Below, piece by piece: positions 54,130-64,000 of a stretch of DNA of 64,000 nt. The DNA is from Euglena gracilis (Eukaryota; Euglenida; Euglenophyceae; Euglenales). The notes under the pieces were generated by a model, which worked only from the letters and a program-made list of their open reading frames with translations, was not told the origin of the DNA and searched no databases. The position numbers were made by a program, and so were the translations under genes. Every line of letters starts with the position of its first letter. Position 1 is the first letter of the stretch. The stretch is taken from positions 93,064,648 through 93,128,647 of the forward strand of contig CP154956.1 of the NCBI GenBank assembly GCA_039621445.1. Direction: 5' to 3'.

Positions 54130-54515
54130 CCTAATACAACCCCCCAAACATAACCCCTCCTCCCCCCTGGGATCCGGCTTCGTGATCCTGGCTATAACCC
54201 CCCTGAAATATCCAAGGAGCGGATTTTTGGACTTGTTGCGACAAACAATCAAAGAGCAAAGAGCAAGATAAATATATTTATGTGGAACATACCCAATCAT
54301 CATCAAATAGGGGGGGGGACTTTTATGGCATTTTAATAACACTCTTTCCGGCGCACAGCGCTGGAAGAAAATTTTGGCTATTTTTGGAGTTTTGCCCAAA
54401 ATTCAAAACTTTCCAGCTATAACCTCCCCCCCCCCCCAAATATAACCCCACCAGCCCTGGATTTCGGGTGGAGAATAATAACCCTGGGGGTTATATTTGG
54501 GGGGGGGCAATGAGC
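54130..54515. mobile_element. C-tract element, AAATATAACCCC family
   Basis: ACAACCCCCCAAACATAACC near the left, CTATAACCCCCCTGAAATAT and CCCCAAATATAACCCCACC inside, GGGTTATATTTGGGGGGG at the right. The outer bases are not a clean TA pair, so ends are approximate. Confidence 0.5.
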
Positions 54516-54578
54516 GCCTGGCACTCGGCCTAGGAACTCAACGGTCGGCATTGCCACTGTTTTTTTTTTGGCAAGCTA

Positions 54579-54769
54579 AACCCGCTCCCCCAAATAACCT
54601 GGCGGGGGCGCCAGGCAAGAAAAGATGGTTCCAGTAACTTGGCACCCCATTTTCAGGCAAAGCACCTTGCGATGCTGAAAAATGGGTCCAAATAACCTGG
54701 CAGGGGGGAAAGCCAAAAAGATGGTTCCAATAACTTGGCACCCCGCCAGGTTATTTGGGGAGGGGGGTT
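54579..54769. mobile_element. TA-flanked element, AAATAACCTGGCGGGG family, copy 2
   Basis: Left AACCCGCTCCCCCAAATAACC, right end its inverse with about 3 mismatches in 29, TA at 54577-54578 and 54770-54771. Interior collinear with 15544-15770. Confidence 0.8.
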
Positions 54770-55039
54770 TAGTCCAAATCCTCTCCTCTTCTTCTTTTTC
54801 ATGTGATATTTTGGTCAAATGAAAATGGGATGTTTAATTTGTTCTGAAAACCGCCTTGGCAATTTTTTTTTTCGATTTCAAAAGTTGCGCTTTTTTGTTT
54901 TCTGTCTGTTTTTGCTTTTAGTTTTTTGTCATTTCTGCTTGGATTAATTTGAGCATCATATTTTGGCCCTGATTCTTCTCCATCACCTTTTTTAAAATTT
55001 TTTGTCATTTTCCCCCTTACAAAATCATGTTTTTTATTT

Positions 55040-55680
55040 TTGTTGCATCAAAATGTTTTTTTTTTTTTGCTTTTTTGCGTGTTTTTTTCCTCCCCCTTCC
55101 CCCCCCCTCCCCTCGTTCCTGTCTCCTTGCCCTCCTCTGTGCCCACCCCCCCACCACTCCACCCTCCTTCCTGGTCCTCAACCTCCCGCACCCCCACGGG
55201 TCCTTTGTTTCTCCCCCCCCCCCCCTCCCCCCCCCTTCCACACCCCATGGCAGATGGGGAATTCAAAGTTGAAATACCTGTTTATTTCAGCCCCCGCCCC
55301 AAACTCTCCCTCAACACCTCCATTGTCCTTTTTTTTTCTTTTCTTCTTTCTCATCCTCTCTCCCCCTCCTTCCTCCCTCCCCCCCCCCTTTTCCCTTCGA
55401 AATTATGGATTTCCACATGCGCACTCTCCCCACTGATTCCCAATTCTCCTTTGCACTTCCTAATTTCTCCCATTTTCCCTCCCTTTCCTTGTTCCAATTT
55501 TACCATTTTGTTTTTTTCCTTTTTTTTTTTGGCCAACTTTTTTTTTTTTTTTTTTATTTTTTTTTTTTTTTTTTCCACTTTTCCGTCTTTTTTTCCCTCC
55601 CGTTTCCTTTTTTTTTTTTCTCACTTCGTTTTTTTTTTTTCATATTCTTCGATTTTTTTTGCTTTTTGCGTGTTGTTTGC
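55040..55680 (+). repeat. Polypyrimidine tract, about 640 bp
   Basis: Almost all C and T on the + strand, ending about 60 bases before the acceptor of the 55744 exon. A 40-base segment at 55248-55290 (TGGCAGATGGGGAATTCAAA...) recurs at 55993-56040, showing local duplication. Confidence 0.85.
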
Positions 55681-55743
55681 ATTCGTTTTCCAGAGCCGAA
55701 GTTCCATCCCCCCTCCCATCGTGCGGCGGTAGTGGCCTGACAG

Positions 55744-55868
55744 GGACCATCCTCCTGTCCAGCTGGCTGGCGCTGATGTACACGCAAGTGACGGACCTCC
55801 CCACCACGGTGGCCATCTCTGTGGCCTTCCTGGTCCTCAACGTGCTCTGGCCGGGGCACGGCACACGG
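55744..55868 (+). CDS. Membrane-protein exon, two hydrophobic spans
   Basis: Acceptor agtggcctgacag, phase 1 entry that fits the exit of the 52944 exon. Reads TILLSSWLALMYTQVTDLP, TTVAISVAFLVLNVLWPGHG, TR. Two hydrophobic stretches separated by a short polar loop. Donor CGG|GTCCGG is weak. A longer start using ttttccag at 55693 is possible. Confidence 0.5.
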
Positions 55869-56199
55869 GTCCGGGAGTGTCGGGGTGCGGTTTCTCAAAA
55901 AAGAAAACACACAAAAGAGCCATGAAAAGGAGGAGGACAACAATACTGCCAAGTTCAGGGAGTGGATGCCCCCCCCTTCCACACAATTGCCCAATGGCAG
56001 ATGGGGAATTCAAAGTTGAAATACCTGTTTTATTTCAGCCCCCAAACGGTTGAGTATCCCCTCAACAAGAAAGCAACTCGGCGATTGGACAGGTGACAGA
56101 TGACAGATTCATTTTTGTTTTCTTCTTTCTCAGATCAAAAATGCATCCCTCTCATAATATTAAACCCCACTGCACTGGTCCCTCCACCCCACCGAGTTT

Positions 56200-56275
56200 T
56201 CGACAAGCAGGACATCGAAATTATGGATTTCCCACATGCGGAGCAGGCGCTCCACCACTGAGCTCACCCTTCCCA
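56200..56275 (-). tRNA. tRNA-Ala(CGC)-like pseudogene
   Basis: On minus: a D-arm GCTCAGTGGTGGAGC, then GCGCCTGCTCCGCATGTGGG, whose stem pairs with G-U pairs around a TCCGCAT loop (anticodon CGC). The T-arm (TTTCGAT) is degraded and acceptor stems do not pair. A more decayed relative lies at 55400-55450 in the duplicated segment. Confidence 0.4.
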
Positions 56276-56684
56276 ATAGGTGCACGCCCCGTCCTAATTG
56301 CACTTGATAAGTCTCCCAGGGTCCGAAACTTCCTCCCTAAAGAAGATGCACCCCATTGTTCCAATTTTAACCATTTTGGGCAATTTTGGGTCACTTTGAG
56401 TTACCCATGGCAAGTTTTGGCCAACTTTGGCGGATTTCGCTTTTCCTTTGATCGATTTTTTGGCCAGCCAATTTTGCCCAGTTCTGGTGTATTTTTGGGG
56501 GGTGTACCGCTGAAGCAAGTGTACACCACCGACAGCCCGAAACTGCGTTCCTAAAAAGTCCATCCATGCACTTGTTGGAGGGGGGGGGGCACCGAGTTTT
56601 ACCGACAGCTGTGACAACTGCCTCCGTTTTTTTTTTTCCTTCAGATTCTTTTAATTTTTTTAGTTCTTTTTTCATATTCCATCT

Positions 56685-56773
56685 TCGGCAAATCGTTTTC
56701 TGCTCCTGTTTGCCATTTTTTTATAAATAAAAACTCTTGCACAAAACAGGCGCTCTGCCACTGAGACACCGCC
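56685..56773 (-). tRNA. tRNA-Thr(TGT)-like sequence with an apparent intron, 3' part lost
   Basis: On minus: TCTCAGTGGCAGAGCG (A-box), then CCTGT-TTTGTG, about 28 AT-rich bases, and A-ACAGG. The anticodon stem CCTGT/ACAGG is perfect if the AT-rich stretch is removed just after the base following the anticodon, the usual tRNA intron site. No good T-arm or acceptor partner follows. Confidence 0.35.
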
Positions 56774-56921
56774 GGGTGCCGGGCTCCGCCGCCGCCTCCT
56801 TCTGTTCGTCTTCGCGGCCCGGGCCCACCACCGCGGGGTCCGGGCGGACGAGGACGCGGGGTTCCGCTCACTGGCCTCGGCGTGGCGCGCCGTAGAGGGG
56901 GAGCTGCGGCGGAGGATGGAG
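56750..56921 (+). CDS. Exon, Arg-rich helical cytosolic-type segment
   Basis: Acceptor gcacaaaacag, donor ATGGAG|GTGTGG, phase 2 to 0. After a short start it reads LRRRLLLFVFAARAHHRGV, RADEDAGFRSLASAWRAVEG and ELRRRME; the frame stays open to VWGPSAYTRQFCW. The acceptor falls inside the antisense tRNA-like sequence, so one of the two calls may be accidental. Entry phase does not match the 55744 exon, so an intermediate exon or another donor is required. Confidence 0.45.
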
Positions 56922-57544
56922 GTGTGGGGGCCGTCAGCGTACACCAGACAGTTCTGTTGGACCCATTCTGTAACCCCCTCGGGCACTACTGGGCTCTTTT
57001 TCGGGCAAAAGCAACACCGCTCATTCGGCCCGACGACCATCCAACGGCAACCAAACAAGAGCCTGCCTTGAAACATCGATACCGTCCCCCACCCCCACCC
57101 CGCACGCAGTGGTTGACGACGGTGTGTTCTGCCGCAATTGGTTTGGGGGTGAGGTGTAGGAGGGTGCGCATATCGATGACCGTGCTGCGCTCTTTAGTCC
57201 CAACAGTTTTTTCCTTTGTGGACCGGATTTTTCTCTGCCACATGCCTGTGAACGATGTATTGTGGTGCCTTGGGTAGCTTTTTTTGAAATCCATTTGTTA
57301 CATTTCCATTCAGGTTTGTGGTGTGTTGTTGTTTTTCTGAAAGAAAAGGATTGTCATCATCTCATTATACAAGAGAAAACATACAAATTTTTCGGCGACC
57401 ATAGAACAGAAAAGTGAAATCCATCGCCAAAAATTTGACGTTTTCACGTGAAACGATCCCATTTCCCACTTTCTTTTTTCACCCGAACGACGATTGAATT
57501 TCTTCCCCGTTTCACATTTTTGGTCAAATTTCTTTTGGATTTCA

Positions 57545-57725
57545 CAGTGGCCGACCCCCCGGGGGGAGGGTAGTGACTGACTGGTTTTCCAAAAAAAAAA
57601 AGTGAGTGGCTGGTTTTAGGAAGAGTGGAAGTGGCCCCTCCCCCCCCCAGGGGGGGGCGGGGGTCGGTAAAAAAATTGTATGCTTCCAACTGACCCCAAC
57701 CCCATTTTCACCGACGGGTCAGGAT
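57545..57725. repeat. C-tract block with GTGACTGACTGGTTTT words
   Basis: TGGCCGACCCCCCGGGGG, AGTGACTGACTGGTTTTCC and AGTGAGTGGCTGGTTTT echo 335-370 and 570-600. ATTTTCACCGACGGGTCAGG is the inverse of CCGACCCGTCGGTGAAAAT at 42325-42345. Confidence 0.5.
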
Positions 57726-58029
57726 GTTATTTTCGCATTTCATGAATCCCCGGGGGGGGGGGGGGCTCCATGGTGCAAATGGGGAAGTCGGTTTGAATGG
57801 GTCATGGTACTCAACTGGGGACAAGGCGATGGACATTCATCCTCTGCCCGGTTTGTTGTCCACCCCCAGCAAATAACAGTCCATCTGTTGATATTTTGCC
57901 AAACGTAGACGCTACGGGGAGCTTTGTTGTTTATTTACTGTAATCTCCTTGCGCTTGTGTTGCCTTCGTACACTGGATTTCAGAGGGGGTCGGTATCAGT
58001 CTGTTGTTTGAGGGTTCGCAGTACCCCCG

Positions 58030-58400
58030 GGGCGGCTGGACTGCAGCTAGTCCAAATTTGGCCAGCGGAAATCCAAGCAGACCCCCTCCCCGGGGGGGGG
58101 GGGTCTGCCACCAGGGCTAGCTAGGGGAAATTTTTTTCCAGTGACCGGCGCAAAGTGCCAAAATCTTTTCTCCCAAAACTGCCCAAAAAAGCCCATTTTG
58201 GGCCATTTTTGGATTTTCTGGTCCAAAATCAGCCGAAAATGCATTCATTTCTACCTCATTTCTACCTCATTTTTCACCAATTTCACTCATGTCCACCTCA
58301 GGTGGACCCCTGCCCCACCAGGGGGAGGGGCGGTTCAGCTGGTCCATTTTTCAGTGTCTAGCAAATTGGCTAGCCAGTAGACCCCCCGGGGTCCTGAAGC
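58030..58400. repeat. Dispersed block with CTAGC ends, copy 2
   Basis: Collinear with 33395-33715: GGTCTGCCACCAGGGCTAGC, GGGAAATTTTTTTCCAGTGA, AAAAAGCCCATTTTGGGCCA, CATTTCTACCTCATTTCTAC and TTGGCTAGCCAGTAGACCCC. Confidence 0.6.
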
Positions 58401-58969
58401 AATATCCTGGTCGCTATAAACGGGGGTCGTTCTAAATGGGGGGGGGGGGCGTTTTCATCCATTTTTGGGCAAAAATGAATTTACCATTTTTTTCAAGAAA
58501 TGATTGGGGATCAGGCTGGATTTTCAGATGGACCAACCCCAGCCGGAGGGGGGGGGAGCACTCCAAGGCACTCAGGTCCGACCCTGGGGGGGGGGGGGAC
58601 ATAGGGCCCAAAATTGCCTGGGGCCTCAGCCAAGGCGCTTCCGGCGCATTGGCGCCGGAAGCCCAGAACAGCCCATTTTTGGGCACTGTGTGGCCCACGA
58701 CCAGGCAGCAGGGGGAGGAAGTGCCTGTCTGTCGAAGTGCTGCAGGGCAGTCCGAGACCCCCCCCACCTCCCGGGGCTGGTAAAATTCAGCCTGTTGGGG
58801 ATCAAAGGAATGTCTGGCGACCTCAAGTGGCCATATTCTCGGGCAAGGTCTGGAGTATCAGGAACATAAAAAAAAATTGGTCGACAGGACGTTCCCAGGG
58901 TGTATGGCATGCTCTGGAGGCAATTGTTTTGAGAAAATGAAATTTTTTTCGAATCAAATCTGGGGACGA

Positions 58970-59120
58970 GGTGCAAACAAAAGGCTTTACATCAGATGAT
59001 TTCTATTATTTTTATTATTTTATTATTTTAAATCCATTTTTAATATATTAATATTTAATTTTTTTACAATGCATTTTTTGCATTATTATAATTTAATTAA
59101 AGTTTAATTAATTTGATTTT
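58970..59120. other. Very AT-rich patch
   Basis: TATTATTTTTATTATTTTAT and AATATATTAATATTTAATT runs; no gene. Confidence 0.8.
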
Positions 59121-59405
59121 TTCATGTATTTACATTGGGATGTCCATATTTTTCTCATAGTTCTCAGCTTTGTGAAACCGGGACCCCAAAAAATATTGAA
59201 AACGAAACATTCCATTTATTGCTGTTTTATCCTGTATTATTTGTGTCGCGTTTCCTTTTCTGAGAATCCATTGTGCCTCCGCACAACACCACTGAACGTT
59301 GGGTTGGTGCGACTGGCAGAAGGGTACAGGGGTTCCACACAAGTGCCGAAAGGCGACCCCGGTCACGGTGATGTTTGTTCATTTCGTTTTTCCACTGCGT
59401 TGCAG

Positions 59406-59472
59406 GCGAGCCAGAAGGAGCAGCCTGAGCCCCTCGGCGAGACCCCGGCGGCCCCCGACTCCCCGACTTCCG
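59406..59472 (+). CDS. QKEQ exon, copy 1
   Basis: Acceptor tccactgcgttgcag, donor ACTTCCG|GTGTGC, phase 0 to 1. Reads ASQKEQPEPLGETPAAPDSP then TS. Similar in length, phase and sequence to the exon at 63459, so the two probably share an origin. Acidic/Pro linker type. Confidence 0.45.
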
Positions 59473-59910
59473 GTGTGCGTGTGGCCTGCCCATCTGCCTG
59501 TTGCCTGCAAACTTGGCGGTGGAGAGGGTCGGGGCAGGGATTTGTGTGGAGGTTCGGCCACAAATAATCTCGAAGAATCACAACACGGCGCAAAAATGGA
59601 GCTTGAATGAAGTTGGGACCCGCCGGGCGAAGCCGGGCTGGGCCAAGAAGAAGTTTTCAGCACGAACCGCCGAAAATGTTGGGGAAAGGTGTCAAATAGA
59701 GCCGAAAATGGCATGTTTGGCAGGGATTTTGGGGTTTTACCTCCAAATTTTGGACTGGAGTCGGGGTCGGGTTCTCAATTTCGAAATATTCACCCTAAGC
59801 CCGCTTTCACATCTAAATATCTGCCAGACTCGATGGGTGCTGTTCCTTTGTTGTGAAACCCATTGCCCAAATAGCCGCAAAACCTTAACAATTGAAAAGC
59901 ACAGAGAAAA

Positions 59911-60754
59911 TTGCTAGCTTTAATTTGGGGGGTAAATTCCATCTCTAGTGATTTTTGGGGGGCACAGTGGTTAAACTCTTCCGTCCCCCCCCCTCCGCGG
60001 TCCTGCGGGCTGGAAAAAAGGTCCTGGCTTGGACTCCCCCCCCCCAGGGGTGGGGGGTCAGAGGGTTTTGGATTCGGCTGGCAGTTGGACCCGGCTGGTA
60101 CCCCAAAAATGGAATTGCATCACAGTTTGCTTGTGTTTTTCATCCGTTTTTTGGATGTCTAAAATCCTTTTACCCACTTCTGTTTTACAATCGACTTTTT
60201 CTGGCCCTCCCATCCTCTTTGATTCCTGGCTCTCGTATGTGCATGTGCATATTTTTCTCATTATACCCCATGAAATAAAGCACCAAGGAATACAAGGGCA
60301 GAATGGCTTGTCTCATCATCAAAAAAAAAGGTAAAAAAGAAACACATTTTTGAGTTTTGGTTGGTTAGATAATGTTCCCTAAACTTTTGCCTTAAATGCT
60401 AAAATACCTGAAAATGCCGCAAATTCCTTACAAAATTGGGGCTGGTAGAAATTCCTCCGACCCGGCACTAACAAAGTCGCAAAATGTCGACAAAGTCAGC
60501 CAAATCCAGGAAAGAAATGATTTTTGGCATCGCTGGGGGCGCAATTTTTGATTTTTTAAGGTATTGTAAAGCACCTTGAAATCAGAATGCCTGCGTGCCG
60601 GCGTCCACCTAAACCTCCCTCCCAGTGTGCAGGAAGGGAGTTCGGACCCCCCTCGCCCTTTAGGATGGGGGGGGTCGACCTCCTTCGAGCCACGGTTTTT
60701 GGTGTAAGGGCACCCTGGGGGCCCTTAAGAAAACCCCTGATCACGAAACGAAGG
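59911..60754. other. Spacer, nothing firm
   Basis: Contains G/C-tract words and a reverse-oriented GATGCCAAAAATCATTT-like core near 60510-60535. No exon supported. Confidence 0.35.
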
Positions 60755-60889
60755 TTTCGGGCTGAGACATGTCAAAGGCTGAAGAGGTTGTTCTACAACC
60801 CAACTGCGGGTGTTGGTGCCGACCAGGCAGAGGTAAAGTTGGCCCAGCTTTGTGTCGAGGAAAAGTCACCCAAATGTGAAGCATTTTAA
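60755..60889 (+). CDS. Possible terminal exon
   Basis: An open frame ending LKRLFYNPTAGVGADQAEVK, LAQLCVEEKSPKCEAF and TAA. Reasonable composition, with a donor-like GAG|GTAAAG inside. The start is uncertain and no repeat or family supports it. Confidence 0.25.
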   Translation, partial: FRAETCQRLKRLFYNPTAGVGADQAEVKLAQLCVEEKSPKCEAF

Positions 60890-61082
60890 AGCAAATCACT
60901 CACACATTTCGATCATTTTGGGGAATTATCCCAACCCTTTTCTCGCCACGTTGGGCCCATTTTAGCTTTTCCCAATTTTCTTCCCCTGAAAAGTTAGTGT
61001 GCCCCCAGGCATGTGAATACGGTGCTGTGGGCATCAGAGGTTTTAAGGGCAAGATTGAAACAAAAGCGTCAGCCGAAGCATG

Positions 61083-61168
61083 ACGCACACATACACCCCT
61101 CCCACACAGACACAACACGCAACACACAAAGAGACACACTGCACACTGCACACACTGACACACTGCAC

Positions 61169-61207
<39 letters not shown>

Positions 61208-61225
61208 AACACAATAAATCCTCCC
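61083..61225 (+). repeat. CA-rich microsatellite
   Basis: ACACACAC with GACACA and AACACA interruptions. A second such block is at 61470-61720. Between them, words such as CCCAAATAGAAGCAACACC, CAAATATAAGCAACCC and CCCAAATATAAGCCACCC belong to the C-tract element style. Confidence 0.9.
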
Positions 61226-61844
61226 CAAATAGAAGCAACACCTCTCTAGAAGCAAATATAAGCAACCCTTGCCGATTTTCGGCCGGCACCCAAACATAAA
61301 CAACCCCTGACTGGACAATAGGAAGAAATCTTCATTAACACAACATAAAAACGGCAAAAATTAGTGAAGCCAAATTTCAGCAACCCAAATATAAGCCACC
61401 CTGGGGCCAATTTTCAGAAACCCATAAGGTAACCCTAACCCTAACCGGTTGCTTACCTTGGGGGGGGTACACAACACACACAACACACGGCACAGTAAGC
61501 AACACATACACCACGCACACACACAACACACCACACCACACAACGTACACAACACAACACAGAACACACACACACACACACACACAGCTCACAACTCCCA
61601 CGCGCAAATGCTCACCACACACCACACACAACACACACACACAACACAGTACACAACACAATACACAACACGCCCAATACACATCACACAACGCACACAC
61701 GCACACAACCAGACCCCCTATCCCCAGCCCTCCGTACCATCCGGGCCATCTGCAACACATTTGTCCCACGCCTCAGGAAGCTTTCCCGACCCTCCTCCGA
61801 AGGGCGTGGCTCGGCTGGCTCAGAGGCTACACATACCCCCGCAG

Positions 61845-61873
61845 CTGGTGGACTCCGTGGGGGTCGGGATTAG
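61845..61873 (+). CDS. Very short exon candidate
   Basis: Acceptor catacccccgcag, donor GGGATTAG|GTGTGT, phase 0 to 2, reading LVDSVGVGI. Splice sites are good but at nine codons this could be chance. Confidence 0.25.
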
Positions 61874-61949
61874 GTGTGTTCCGGGCGGTTTTGGTCAACT
61901 GGTTGTTGTTTTTTACCGTCAGGCGGATTTGATGGCCTGAGATCGATCC

Positions 61950-62553
61950 GTTGGGGAAAAGGCAAAAGAAAAAGACTGCTACAAGTACGGCTGACAGCCA
62001 CCTAAACTGGATTTTCATTTCCAATCAGGTGCATTTTTGAATTTTTGTTCCTGATCTTGTGGACATGTTGAAATTTCGAAACGAATGCAACACTCGCCAC
62101 CAAATTGCATGCTGGTGTTTGGAGACAATGATTGAGCTTGTAAAAAAAAATGGGTTTGCACCCCCTGCTACTCGTCCCCCCCCCCCCTGAGCGTTGTGCT
62201 CGATTTGTCCCCCGAACGGGGCTCCAATGCTTAATATTCCCCCTTTTTTCAAGGCAGCTGGTTGGGCCACCCCCCCCCGAAGTTGGCGAAAGGGGCTTGG
62301 AAATATATGCGGGGGTTGAGCTGGTGGGCAAAAAATATTGTTGTTGAAAGATAGTCAAAGGTTGATTATCTTTGATTCTTGCAATCTGTTTCGCACACAA
62401 GCACACGTGTTTGCTTGTGTGATTTGTTCTCTGGTATTTCTGACTGAGGCTGCTTTCGGTATAATTTGTTTCAATACAGTGCTATTTCTTGTCTGTTGCT
62501 TTTGGTCCCAAAACTGATGAAGAATCCATTTTTTCTTTCGTTCTTTGCTTCAG
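61950..62553. other. Spacer, nothing identified
   Basis: Mixed sequence with two poly-C runs; no supported exon. Confidence 0.35.
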
Positions 62554-62626
62554 TGGACATTCTGCAGCTTGGGATAAGTTTGCCGAAGTCACTGACAAGG
62601 TTGTTGACGTCGCTGACACTTTTTTG
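62554..62626 (+). CDS. Exon, acidic/basic helical segment
   Basis: Acceptor cgttctttgcttcag, donor TTTTTG|GTGTGT (or GACAAG|GTTGTT), phase 2 to 0. Reads GHSAAWDKFAEVTDKVVDVA then DTFL. The pattern suits an amphipathic helix. Family unknown. Confidence 0.4.
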
Positions 62627-63023
62627 GTGTGTTCATGTGCAGCATATGCTACGTTCTGCCTGCAATGTGTGGAAGTTCAGTTGTGATTTCTCCGCAATAA
62701 CTGGGCAATCAACCCTGCAGGCGTGCAAGTTTGCCGCATATTTTTGATTTTTTGCTTTTTGTTTGTTTGTTTCTTGTTGTTGTCACGCAACTTGTTTTTT
62801 TTTGCATTTCTTTTCCTTCTGCATTCCTGGAGTTCCTTCAGTTTTTTGCAATACTGTTTTTCAAGGCTGGTGCATGGCCACACAGGCATCGAATGGGGTC
62901 CAAAATAAAGCACACAAAGCACAAAAAATAGCACCTGGACCTGGGGCACACCATGTACCTCCTGACCAAAGGGCTTCCCCATTCCTTGCCCAAAATGGGT
63001 ACAAGCCGGTCCCTTCCACACAG

Positions 63024-63069
63024 GATGCAGCTCAGTCAAACTGTGACAAAGACACGATGGTTTGCCTAG
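63024..63069 (+). CDS. Short Cys exon
   Basis: Acceptor gtcccttccacacag, donor TGCCTAG|GTGCCC, phase 0 to 1. Reads DAAQSNCDKDTMVCL. Phase equals that of the QKEQ exons. The frame is also open upstream for about 40 codons. Confidence 0.35.
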
Positions 63070-63458
63070 GTGCCCATAAGAAGGACATTTTTTTAGTTCG
63101 GGTGTTCGGATGGATAGACAATGTTGCGGTTGGCTTGATTTTGTTGAGATTTTGCGACTTCATTTTTTCGCTTGGTCAGAGAGCATTTTTCCAGAAATAT
63201 ATTTTTTTCAGATTTTTTTTAAGGGTTTTAAGGCGCTTTCACCAAAACAAATTATTTTTAAAAGAATTAAAGGATTTTTCAGGGCTTTAAAGGCACCTTA
63301 TATATTTTTACATATTATATATATTACATATATTATATACATATATATTATAAATACCTGGTCCCAACCCTTGGCATGCATCATATCGCTCAGGGTGCAT
63401 TGGTCAATTGGCTAAATTTCTCTCTCTTTGGGGTTCTTCCCAAATCTCTGCCGAACAG

Positions 63459-63516
63459 GAAAAGCAGAAGGAGCAGGAGCCAACCCTCAGTGGGATTTCC
63501 GACTCTGCAATACCAG
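63459..63516 (+). CDS. QKEQ exon, copy 2
   Basis: Acceptor aatctctgccgaacag, donor ATACCAG|GTGTGT, phase 0 to 1. Reads EKQKEQEPTLSGISDSAIP. Aligns with 59406-59472 over QKEQxEP and the Asp-Ser near the end. Confidence 0.45.
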
Positions 63517-63609
63517 GTGTGTGTGCTGCAACCAAAGTATACCCAAATCCTCGGTGGTCAGGCCCCTCATATTCGGTTTAGCGGTGATGAAGTTTTGTCA
63601 TTGTTGCGC

Positions 63610-63700
63610 TCGTGTGCACACACAGCCACCCACCCACAGACACACACACACACACACACAACACACACACCACACAACACCACAACACAACCAACACAGC
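63610..63700 (+). repeat. CA-rich microsatellite
   Basis: CACACAGCCACCCACC then ACACAC and CAACACAACC runs. Confidence 0.9.
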
Positions 63701-64000
63701 ACATGCAAATACGAATGCAAATATCGACTTGGGTCCAGGAATTGTATGCAAGGCAAAAAATTGGCAGCTTTTGACTACTGGCCTCCTGGGGGAGGGCGTT
63801 GTTAAACAAAGGGTGAGGTCCAGTTTCTTAAGCACAAGCTGATGGGGTTTCGACGGTATTTTTCAGTGCTCTCTGTTTTTTTTAGGAGTAGGGTCAGTGT
63901 CACAACTGTCCTTACGAAAAGGTTTAGGGTTAGAGTTAGGCCAAAGTAAGGAAGTTAGGCCGAATTAGGCCTCGATTTAGGCTAAATTCTGCCCAGATTT

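Noticed and set aside
55040-55732. 230-codon + frame rich in Pro, Phe, Ser and Leu
   Set aside because: Translation of a polypyrimidine tract; composition explains the lack of stops.

Overview
This window is nuclear DNA from a eukaryote with spliceosomal introns. It has no bacterial gene structure. The recognisable coding material consists of short GC-rich exons, about 40 to 180 nt long, each with an AG acceptor and usually a GT donor. They sit in kilobase-sized introns made of microsatellites, long C, G and T homopolymers and dispersed repeats. TTAGGG-type arrays and hAT-like and TA-inserting transposons fit a protist or alga, but I cannot assign a lineage from the sequence. Almost every candidate exon reads on the + strand. 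None was confirmed by transcript data or a database search, so exon calls rest on splice signals, reading phase, repetition between copies and peptide character.

Region 1 (1 to 9.9 kb) is a degenerate tandem array of a genomic unit carrying exons C, A, (D) and B in that order. C recurs about six times, A six times, B five times and D twice. In the best copies the phases chain without conflict: C is 2 to 0, A is 0 to 1, D is 1 to 1 and B is 1 to 2, returning to C. This looks like one gene encoding tandem protein repeats that grew by duplicating a multi-exon block.

Region 2 (9.9 to 19 kb) is mostly intronic or intergenic, with one good exon at 13.9 kb. Region 3 (19 to 40 kb) begins with a signal-peptide-like exon at 19.07 kb. 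Exons with N-glycosylation sites follow, then about ten consecutive exons that are Ser/Pro- or Ala/Pro-rich or short, nearly all symmetric phase 1-1 (26.9 to 39.1 kb). Region 4 (40 to 57 kb) carries exons coding for hydrophobic, membrane-spanning segments in an order that makes sense for a multi-pass membrane protein. I infer, without proof, that regions 3 and 4 form one very large gene: extracellular modules, Ser/Pro linkers, then a multi-spanning membrane region. Region 5 (57 to 64 kb) holds scattered small exons, including two similar ones containing QKEQ.

The introns host several transposon systems whose ends can be read directly. They are a 789-bp hAT element with an 8-bp target duplication and a partial transposase zinc-finger ORF; two more CAGGG-ended families with 8-bp duplications; and a large set of unnamed elements. 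The unnamed elements begin AACCCCCC, end GGGGGTT and are flanked by TA. Each family has its own short word beside the homopolymers. This last set is the most likely undescribed system in the window.
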